Source: Chloroflexota bacterium (lineage in GTDB: Bacteria; Chloroflexota; UBA6077; JACQUR01). Taken from it: a DNA stretch of 11,775 nt. This document shows, piece by piece, positions 1 to 5,161 of the stretch. The stretch covers positions 1 through 11,775 of the forward strand of contig JACQUR010000170.1 in the NCBI GenBank assembly GCA_016210245.1, given 5' to 3'. Each line of letters opens with the position of its first letter. Position 1 is the first letter of the stretch. The position numbers and the translations under genes are program-made. The notes under the pieces were generated by a model, which was given only the letters and a program-made list of their open reading frames with translations, did not search any database and was not told the origin of the DNA.

Positions 1-2
1 CC

Positions 3-521
3 CCCCCCCCCCCGCTGGAGCGCCACAGGGTTGTAGGCGAGGCGCTGCGCCACCTGGCGCGCCTGGTGCGGGCCGATGCCACCGGGGTCTACCTGTTCGA
101 TGCGGAGGGCCGGCTGCGTCTGTGCGCATCCTTTGGGCTTCCCCAGTGGCTGGTCGCGCAGTTGGAGGCCCGAGCGGCGCCCGCAACGCTCGTTAGAACG
201 GTCGCGTCGCGACGACGCGCGGTCTTCGAGACCGGGCACGAGCGCTTCCCGCAGCCGACGGCCGAGGGGCAGGGCATGGCCGTTCCGCTGGCGTGCGACC
301 AGGAGGTGCTCGGCGGGCTCTTCGTCGTGGGCGGGCGCGGCCGCGCGTTCCTCCCGGGCGAGATCCAGGTGGTCGAGACGGTAGCCGTCTACCTGGGCAT
401 CCTGGTCGTCCAGCAGCGGAAGATCGAGGACTTCCAGCGGCGCCTGTACCAGGTGCATCGGCTCACCAGCTTCGGGGCCGCCTCTGTACCAGAATTGGGC
501 GAACTTTGCGACGGGAGGTAA
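3..521 (+). CDS. GAF-domain sensor protein, C-terminal part (5' end outside window)
   Basis: The frame is open from the window edge: codons from position 3 read without a stop into a segment like ERHRVVGEALRHLARLVRAD, so the GTG at 66 is probably internal and the gene starts outside the window. What is visible is a GAF-like fold: a helix, the strand GVYLFDAEGRLRL, a variable middle, then AVPLACDQEVLGGLFVVG, the typical last GAF strands, and a closing helix. The tail after the domain is short and partly helical (VVQQRKIEDFQRRL), ending at TAA 519-521. GAF domains bind small ligands or act as sensory and dimerisation modules. No kinase, cyclase or output domain follows, so any output domain must lie upstream. 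The family call is from sequence pattern only and the ligand is unknown. The next gene's SD overlaps this stop codon, which suggests translational coupling. Confidence 0.6.
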   Translation, partial: PPPPLERHRVVGEALRHLARLVRADATGVYLFDAEGRLRLCASFGLPQWLVAQLEARAAPATLVRTVASRRRAVFETGHERFPQPTAEGQGMAVPLACDQEVLGGLFVVGGRGRAFLPGEIQVVETVAVYLGILVVQQRKIEDFQRRLYQVHRLTSFGAASVPELGELCDGR

Positions 522-525
522 CGCT

Positions 526-705
526 ATGCCTACGCTTGGCTCAACCGAGGTGCTCGTCATCCTGCTCATCGTCGTGGTGGTGTTCGGCGCGAGCCGTGTG
601 GGAGACCTGATCGGCGGGATCGGCAGAGGCATCCGCCAGTTTCGGACGGAAGTGCGCGAGGACGGGCACAGCAAGGGCTCGTCATCCGGAGAGTCGGCCT
701 CCTGA
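526..705 (+). CDS. tatA: Sec-independent translocase subunit TatA/TatE-like
   Basis: A 59-residue protein starting with MPTLGSTEVLVILLIVVVV. It has a short N-terminal membrane helix (about residues 7-19), then the Phe-Gly hinge (F20-G21), then an amphipathic helix with GASRVGDLIGGIGRGIRQF, then a polar Ser/Gly/Glu-rich tail. This is the complete TatA/TatE architecture, including the polar residue early in the membrane helix (Glu8). TatA subunits oligomerise with TatC to move folded, cofactor-loaded proteins across the membrane. GGAGGT at 514-519 is a strong SD that overlaps the upstream TAA stop, with the ATG 6 nt downstream. No tatC is seen here. A possible client is the Rieske protein at 9883-10503, which carries a twin-arginine motif. 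TatB is an alternative, but the protein is short and lacks a long coiled tail. Confidence 0.88.
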   Translation: MPTLGSTEVLVILLIVVVVFGASRVGDLIGGIGRGIRQFRTEVREDGHSKGSSSGESAS

Positions 706-875
706 GGGCTGCATAAAGATCCAGACATCGTTGCGCACGGGGATCGTAGCGCAGGGGCCAGCCAGGCGCCCCTCACGCCCTGGAACTCGTCCCGGCGTTG
801 GTCGGCGCCCGCTTCGCCCCACCGCGCCCGACCAGGCCACGGGCTACTCAGGAATCGTCCGTCCACCTCGACGTC

Positions 876-904
876 TTGACACGGCGGACCATCTTCACCA
901 GAAT
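876..904 (+). promoter_or_regulatory. Predicted sigma70-type promoter of the ABC transporter operon
   Basis: A perfect -35 box TTGACA (876-881) is followed by a 17-bp spacer and CAGAAT at 899-904, which matches four of six positions of the -10 consensus. Transcription would start near 911 and leave a leader of about 110 nt before the ATG at 1024. This is the best promoter-like pair I can see in the window. It is inferred from sequence only. Confidence 0.5.
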
Positions 905-930
905 GCACACCAGCCGTTTCCATCCTGCGC

Positions 931-963
931 CAGAGGGGGCTGAGCGGCGACAGACCCCCTCTG
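931..963 (+). promoter_or_regulatory. Leader hairpin upstream of the solute-binding protein gene
   Basis: CAGAGGGGG (931-939) pairs perfectly with CCCCCTCTG (955-963) around a 15-nt loop. It lies in the predicted leader between the promoter and the SD at 1011-1017. No T tract follows, so it does not look like an intrinsic terminator. It could be an mRNA-stabilising structure or a protein-binding site. The loop carries CTGAG, which faintly recalls a TPP riboswitch, but the rest of that motif is missing. Confidence 0.4.
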
Positions 964-1023
964 CGGTGCCGACTCCAAGCGATTCCTGGCCACGCCAACC
1001 TTTGCGTTCGAGGAGGTTTCCCC

Positions 1024-2184
1024 ATGGCTCACTGGAACTTCAGGCAGCGATGCCGGGCGCTGGTGCTCCTGGCCACGGCCATGCTGGTTGCCTGCGCTCC
1101 AGCGGCGCCCAGCCCCACGGCCGCGCCGCAGGCGCCGCAGCCGGGAGCCGCGGCCAAGCCGGCGCAAGAACCGGCCGCGAAACAACCTCCCTCCACAGTC
1201 GAGCAGCTCGCCAAGTACAGCGGGCCCGACCGCCAGAAGATCCTGGAGGAGGGTGCGAAGAAGGAAGGCAAGATCACCTGGTACGCCTCGACCATCAAGG
1301 CCACGCTGGGCGACCCGATCATGGACGCCTTCATCAAGAAGTATCCCTTCCTGGCAGTGGACTACTTCCGAGCCGACCCCGAGGATCTCGGGCGACGCCT
1401 GGTGCAGGAGTTCAAGGCTGGGCACTACAGCGCCGACGTGGTCGAGCAGAGCCTGCCGAACGTAGCGGAGCTGGTGGAGGCCGACGTCTTCGAGCCGTAC
1501 TCCTCGCCCTCCGCCGACAAGATCCCGGGCGACGCGAAGCTGCCGGCTGACTGCCGCGTCTGCACCTATGTCCAGACCTGGCAGCTCTACCCGACCATCG
1601 CCTTCAACACCAACGCCATCTCCAAGAACGACGCGCCCAAGAGCTGGGACGACCTGCTCAACCCGAAGTGGAAGGGCAAGATGTCGATCACGCCCTCGGG
1701 CGCCGCCATCGACTGGGTGGGCATGATCCTCCAGAGCAGGGGCGAGGACTACATGAAGAAGCTCTCCGCCCAGGAGGTGCGCGTGCTGGGCGGATCGACC
1801 ACCGCGCTCGCCGCCCAGGTCGTTGCCGGGGCGGTGCCACTGACGCCCTTGCTCTACACCAAGGACATCCTCCTGAACCAGCGCAAGGGCGCGCCGATCG
1901 ATCTCGCCATCGCCAGGCCCATCGTGCCGATCACGGCCACGCTGGCCCTCGCCAGGAACGCCCCGCACCCGTACGGGGCCATGCTGCTCATCGACTTCAT
2001 CCTGTCGACCGAGGAGGGTGGCGGGCAACGGATCACGCTCAAGCAGGACTACGGCTCGGCCGCGCTCGGCGAAGGTGGCCAGCGTTACGAAGTGCTCAAC
2101 ATGGCCCTGCAGAAGAACTACGACAAGGATCGCAAGACCTGGCAGGACCTGTTCGAGAAGTACCTGGTGCGGGGCGGTTCCTAG
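1024..2184 (+). CDS. ABC transporter solute-binding lipoprotein (iron(III)/family 1 type)
   Basis: A 386-residue protein with a lipoprotein signal: basic start, hydrophobic run ALVLLATAMLVA, and lipobox L21-V22-A23-C24. A Pro/Ala-rich linker (about 26-57) tethers the binding domain. The mature domain has features of the family-1 solute-binding proteins related to FbpA/AfuA: EGAKKEGKITWYAS near the first strand, KSWDDLLNPKWKGKM in the hinge region, and a C-terminal stretch about bound-state strands and helices. It should bind its ligand outside the membrane and deliver it to the fused permease directly downstream. Ferric iron is the commonest ligand for this pairing, but thiamine, polyamine, sulfate or 2-aminoethylphosphonate relatives look similar, so the substrate is not assigned. 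AGGAGGT at 1011-1017 supports the ATG. The stop TAG overlaps an AGGAG that may serve the next gene. Confidence 0.85.
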   Translation: MAHWNFRQRCRALVLLATAMLVACAPAAPSPTAAPQAPQPGAAAKPAQEPAAKQPPSTVEQLAKYSGPDRQKILEEGAKKEGKITWYASTIKATLGDPIMDAFIKKYPFLAVDYFRADPEDLGRRLVQEFKAGHYSADVVEQSLPNVAELVEADVFEPYSSPSADKIPGDAKLPADCRVCTYVQTWQLYPTIAFNTNAISKNDAPKSWDDLLNPKWKGKMSITPSGAAIDWVGMILQSRGEDYMKKLSAQEVRVLGGSTTALAAQVVAGAVPLTPLLYTKDILLNQRKGAPIDLAIARPIVPITATLALARNAPHPYGAMLLIDFILSTEEGGGQRITLKQDYGSAALGEGGQRYEVLNMALQKNYDKDRKTWQDLFEKYLVRGGS

Positions 2185-2187
2185 GAG
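2183..2187 (+). promoter_or_regulatory. AGGAG ribosome-binding-like site overlapping the stop, separated from the permease start by a hairpin
   Basis: AGGAG overlaps the TAG stop (2182-2184) of the solute-binding protein. It is the only SD-like sequence between that stop and the permease ATG at 2254; nothing similar lies in the 12 nt after the hairpin. The linear distance to the ATG is 66 nt, but removing the 52-nt hairpin leaves 14 nt. Whether it is used is inference. Confidence 0.35.
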
Positions 2188-2189
2188 TA

Positions 2190-2241
2190 GTCAGCCGTCA
2201 GCTGTCAGTAGTCAGTGGACTACTGACGGCTGACGGCTGAC
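2190..2241 (+). repeat. 24-bp stem-loop made of tandem heptads, between binding protein and permease
   Basis: Arm 2190-2213 pairs with arm 2218-2241 around the 4-nt loop AGTG. All 24 positions pair; the single non-Watson-Crick pair is T2203 with G2228, a G-U wobble in the plus-strand RNA. Both arms have a 7-nt period: GTCAGNN repeats in the left arm and GACGGCT repeats in the right arm. The element begins 5 nt after the upstream stop codon and ends 12 nt before the permease ATG. It has no 3' T tract, so it is not a classical terminator. Confidence 0.9.
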
Positions 2242-2253
2242 GGCTGATCGCTC

Positions 2254-4005
2254 ATGGCCGTACTCGACACACCCGCCACGATGGCCACGCCGCGCTCGCC
2301 GATCAGGCGAGTGGCGGCGTGGCTCGCCGGGCTCAGCTTCCTGCAGTGGCTGGCGGTGGTGCTGCTGCTGGTGCTCGCCTGGCTGGTGCTGCCGCCGCTG
2401 TTCTTCCTGTTCTTGACCAGCGTCACCGAGGTTGAAGGCGTCCGCAGTGGACCGCTGACGCTCAAGAACTTCGCGACCATCCTGTCGGGAGCGCGGGAGC
2501 TCCAGGTGCTCGGCAACTCCCTGGTGTTCGCCCTGGGCAGCGCCAGCGTGGCGGTGGTCCTCGGGACGGCCCTGGCGTGGCTGGCCGAGCGCACCAACGC
2601 GCCCTTCCGCGGGGTTGCCTACCTGGCTGCGTTCACCTCCCTCTCTATCCCGATCGTGGTCAAGGTGCTGGGCTGGATCCTGCTGCTCGGGCCGGACGCG
2701 GGCCTGCTGAACGTGTGGGCTCAGGCGCTGTTCGGCCTCCCGGTGCTCAACATCTTCTCGATGGCGGGCATGATCGTCGTGGAGGCGCTGCTCTGGACAC
2801 CGGTCGCCTTCCTGTTCCTGGGCCCACCCCTGCGCGCCATGGACCCGGCGCTCGAGGAGTCGGCCTTCGCCAACGGCGCGAACCTTTTCCAGGCAACCCT
2901 GCGCGTGACCCTCCCGCTCGCCTTCCCGACTATGGCCGCCGTGTTCCTGCTCTCGTTCATCAAGGTGCTGGAGAGCTTCGAGGTGCCGGCCATGGTCGGT
3001 ATGCCGGCCCGGGTCTTCGTGCTGACCTCGCGCATCTATCTCGAGATACGGATGGCGGTCCACCCGAGCTACGGCGTGGCCAGCGCGTTCGCGGTCGCGC
3101 TCATGGCGCTGGTGCTCCTGGCCTTCTACCCGTACTACCGGGCGACCAGGCACGCGCAGCAGTTCGCCACGATTACCGGCAAGGGCTTTCGCCCGGCCAG
3201 GCTGGACCTCGGCCGCTGGCGAATCCTGGCGGGCCTTGCGCTGCTCCTGCTCCCGCTCCTGGTGCTGTTGCCGCTCTTCCCCCTGGTCTGGGCCTCGCTG
3301 GTGCCCTACTACAGCGCGCCGACGGTGCAGGCCCTGAGCACGGTCAGCCTGCAGAGCTACGCCTCCGCGCTGGCCGATGACATGATCCTGCGGTCCATCC
3401 GCAACTCCCTGGCCGTCAGCACCACGGCGGCCACGGTGACCATGGTGCTCACCCTGCTCGTCGCCTGGCTGGTGATTCGCGCCCGGGTGAAAGGCGCGGT
3501 ACGGCTCGATCAACTGGCCACGCTGCCGCTGGTCATCCCGAGCATTGTGCTGGGCATCGCCCTGGCGCGGACCTACCTCGTCATCCCGCTGCCCGTCTAC
3601 GGCACGCTGTGGATTCTCATGCTCGCCTTCATCGCTCACTACCTGCCCTACGGCGTCCGCTACAGCTCGGCCGGCCTGCTCAGTCTGCACCACGAGCTGG
3701 AGGACAGCGCCCACATGAGCGGGGCTTCGTGGTGGCAGGCGATCGCCCGGATCGTCGCGCCCTTGATCCTGCCGGCCCTGGTGGCCGGCTGGATCTTCGT
3801 CTTCCTGAGCTCGTTCCGGGAGCTGGGCATCCCGGTCATGCTGTACGGCCCGGGGACAGAGGTGGTGGCCGCGACCATCCTGGATCTCTGGGAGGACGCC
3901 GAGTTGTCCAAGGTGGCGGCCTTCTGTATCATGCTCAGCCTGAGCCTGGCCGGCCTGGCGTCGCTGGTCTACCAGTTCTCGCGGCGGTACGGGCAACAGG
4001 TCTAG
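2254..4005 (+). CDS. Fused double-domain ABC permease, iron(III)/thiamine type (FbpB-like)
   Basis: A 583-residue inner-membrane protein with two permease modules in one chain (about 30-300 and 325-580), as in FbpB/SfuB/ThiP. Each half has about six membrane helices and one EAA coupling loop: EESAFANGANLFQATLRV at about 201-218 and EDSAHMSGASWWQAIARI at about 483-500. These loops contact the ATPase. No ATPase gene lies in this operon, so it must be encoded elsewhere or be shared. The protein pairs naturally with the upstream lipoprotein. The ATG at 2254 has no SD in the 12 nt separating it from a long hairpin; the nearest SD-like site, AGGAG, lies before the hairpin at 2183-2187. The ATG at 2281 is a possible alternative start but also lacks an SD. 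Membrane topology is estimated by eye. Confidence 0.88.
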   Translation: MAVLDTPATMATPRSPIRRVAAWLAGLSFLQWLAVVLLLVLAWLVLPPLFFLFLTSVTEVEGVRSGPLTLKNFATILSGARELQVLGNSLVFALGSASVAVVLGTALAWLAERTNAPFRGVAYLAAFTSLSIPIVVKVLGWILLLGPDAGLLNVWAQALFGLPVLNIFSMAGMIVVEALLWTPVAFLFLGPPLRAMDPALEESAFANGANLFQATLRVTLPLAFPTMAAVFLLSFIKVLESFEVPAMVGMPARVFVLTSRIYLEIRMAVHPSYGVASAFAVALMALVLLAFYPYYRATRHAQQFATITGKGFRPARLDLGRWRILAGLALLLLPLLVLLPLFPLVWASLVPYYSAPTVQALSTVSLQSYASALADDMILRSIRNSLAVSTTAATVTMVLTLLVAWLVIRARVKGAVRLDQLATLPLVIPSIVLGIALARTYLVIPLPVYGTLWILMLAFIAHYLPYGVRYSSAGLLSLHHELEDSAHMSGASWWQAIARIVAPLILPALVAGWIFVFLSSFRELGIPVMLYGPGTEVVAATILDLWEDAELSKVAAFCIMLSLSLAGLASLVYQFSRRYGQQV

Positions 4006-4007
4006 GA

Positions 4008-4072
4008 GATTGTAGATTTGAGAGTGCAGAGTGCAGAGTGAATCTGCACTCTGCACTCTCAAACCTACAATC
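4008..4072 (+). repeat. 30-bp stem-loop with AGAGTGC heptads, after the permease gene
   Basis: Arm 4008-4037 pairs with arm 4043-4072 around the 5-nt loop GTGAA. There is one mismatch, A4016 opposite C4064. The inner part of the stem consists of tandem AGAGTGC units (from 4021); the outer part is non-repeated sequence (GATTGTAG with CTACAATC). It starts 2 nt after the permease stop and ends directly against the SD of the next gene (AAGGAGGT, 4073-4080). No T tract follows. Confidence 0.9.
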
Positions 4073-4086
4073 AAGGAGGTGGAAGC

Positions 4087-5010
4087 GTGCGCATTGCCGT
4101 GCCCGACTTGATCTCGAATTCCTATTTCCCCGCCATTGCCGCCGTGGAGCTTGGATTCTTCAAGGCCGAGGGATTGGACGCCCAGCTCGAGCTGCTGTTT
4201 CCTGTTCCGAAGACCATGGAGGCCTTGCGGGATGGAGCCCTGGATTTCGTCGCCGGCGCGGCCCACGCCCCATTGCACGCCTTCCCGGACTGGAAGGGCG
4301 CCAGGCTGTTGTGCGCCCTCTCGCAGCACATGTACTGGTTCCTGGTCTTGCGCTCGGACCTGGGCGCCAGGCGGGGCGACCTGCAGGCGGTCAAGGGGCT
4401 GCGGATTGGTGCGGCCCCAGGCCCGGACGCGGGCCTGCGGCGGCTGCTGGTTGAAGCCGGCATCGACCTCGAGCGGGATCGGGTGCAGGTGGGGCCGATC
4501 ATGGCAGCCAACGCGGCCGGGGTATCCTTTGGCGTCACGGCCGCCCGGGCCCTGGAAGAAGGCACGCTGGACGGTTTCTGGGCCAACGGCATGGGCGCTG
4601 AGGTCGCCGTGCGGCGGGGCGTTGGCACGGTCGTCCTGGACGTCCGCCGCGGCGACGGCCCCCCCGCCGCCCGGCACTACACCTTCCCCGCCCTGGTCAC
4701 CACCGAGCGCCGCATCGAGCGCGATCCCGAGAGCGTGGCGGCAGCCATCCGCGCCCTGGTGAAGGCCCAGCAGGCCCTCCTGGAGGATCCCTCCCGGGCC
4801 ACGGAGATCGGAAGGCGTCTGTTTCCACCTATGGAGGCAGCGCTCATCGCCGAGCTGATCCGCCGCGACCTGCCCTTCTACGATCCGTCCATCTCGGAAG
4901 CAACCGCCAGCAACCTGAACCGTTTCGCCCGGGAGGCCGGCCTGCTCTCCGTCCCGGTCGCCTACGACCAGGTGGTCGCCACAGGCTTCCGCCACCTCTG
5001 GAACCAGTGA
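4087..5010 (+). CDS. NMT1/THI5-like periplasmic-binding-fold protein without signal peptide
   Basis: A 307-residue protein. The start resembles the first strand and helix of NMT1/THI5/SsuA-type binding proteins: MRIAVPDLISNSYFPAIAA, then VELGFFKAEGLDAQL, then EALRDGALDFVAGAA. Later parts that fit are VKGLRIGAAPGPDAGLRRLL, LEEGTLDGFWANG and a helical C-terminus. The GTG start is well supported by AAGGAGGT at 4073-4080 with 6 nt spacing. Upstream in frame there is a stop at 4039 and no other start, so an exported form is not hidden by a start error. The protein begins directly at the binding domain and is probably cytoplasmic, which is unusual for an importer component. It could be a soluble sensor, an enzyme of the THI5 or phthalate-decarboxylase-like branch, or an orphan binding protein. 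Ligand and reaction are not recognisable. Confidence 0.7.
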   Translation: MRIAVPDLISNSYFPAIAAVELGFFKAEGLDAQLELLFPVPKTMEALRDGALDFVAGAAHAPLHAFPDWKGARLLCALSQHMYWFLVLRSDLGARRGDLQAVKGLRIGAAPGPDAGLRRLLVEAGIDLERDRVQVGPIMAANAAGVSFGVTAARALEEGTLDGFWANGMGAEVAVRRGVGTVVLDVRRGDGPPAARHYTFPALVTTERRIERDPESVAAAIRALVKAQQALLEDPSRATEIGRRLFPPMEAALIAELIRRDLPFYDPSISEATASNLNRFAREAGLLSVPVAYDQVVATGFRHLWNQ

Positions 5011-5020
5011 GGGCGTTTTT
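4995..5020 (+). terminator. Weak intrinsic terminator candidate at the end of the ABC operon
   Basis: CCTC (4995-4998) and TGG (4999-5001) can pair with CCA (5004-5006) and GAGG (5009-5012), with a 2-nt bulge. The sequence then reads GCG and five T residues (5016-5020). The stem is short and overlaps the stop codon, so the strength is uncertain; it may act together with the much longer hairpin at 5041-5144. Confidence 0.3.
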
Positions 5021-5040
5021 CGAGGCTCACCCCGGAGCGA

Positions 5041-5144
5041 CGGGGCCGAGGAGACGTTCACCACGGAGACACGGAGACACGGAGTCCTTTTCTAAGAACT
5101 CTCCGTGTCTCTGTGTCTCCGTGGTGAACGTCTCCTCGGCCCCG
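5041..5144. repeat. 44-bp stem-loop with ACACGGAG octads between convergent genes
   Basis: Arm 5041-5084 pairs with arm 5101-5144 around a 16-nt loop (5085-5100). Only one position is not Watson-Crick: G5073 opposite T5112, a G-U wobble in plus-strand RNA. The inner 24 bp are three octads (CCACGGAG, ACACGGAG, ACACGGAG, 5061-5084). The outer 20 bp are non-repeated sequence (CGGGGCCGAGGAGACGTTCA), yet equally well mirrored. It lies 30 nt after the stop of the plus-strand gene and 17 nt after the stop of the minus-strand flavoprotein gene, so it could end or protect both transcripts. No T tract flanks the stem. Confidence 0.92.
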
Positions 5145-5161
5145 CCCAGCCCAGGGTGCGT

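Larger units (their letters stand above)
706..1023. other. 318-nt intergenic region, non-coding
   Basis: No credible gene is present. The one modest open frame here is Arg/Pro-rich, low in complexity and lacks an SD. The region holds two short inverted repeats (AGGGGC 753-758 with GCCCCT 768-773, and TGGTCGG 799-805 with CCGACCA 828-834), neither followed by a T tract. It also holds a sigma70-like promoter at 876-904, a 9-bp hairpin at 931-963 and the SD of the solute-binding protein at 1011-1017. It is therefore best read as the end of the tatA unit plus the promoter and leader of the ABC transporter operon. Confidence 0.6.

Noticed and set aside
731..943. Small open frame in the intergenic region
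   Set aside because: Arg/Pro-rich composition, no SD, and it runs across the predicted promoter of the next operon.
931..990. TPP (thiamine) riboswitch in the leader of the solute-binding protein
   Set aside because: CTGAG within a G-rich/C-rich stem recalls the start of the motif, but the conserved downstream core (ACCTGATCTGG and the AGGGA end) is absent.
4008..4072. CRISPR-like array or classical terminators for the heptad hairpins
   Set aside because: Units are only 7-8 nt with no spacers, so not CRISPR. No T tract follows any of the four stems, so none is a standard intrinsic terminator, although other terminator-like roles remain possible.
2212..5064. Very long open frame on the minus strand opposite the permease and binding-fold genes
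   Set aside because: Its translation is low-complexity (rich in Gly, Arg, Gln, His, Glu, Asp) with no recognisable domain, and it is antisense to two well-supported genes. High GC content explains the lack of stops.
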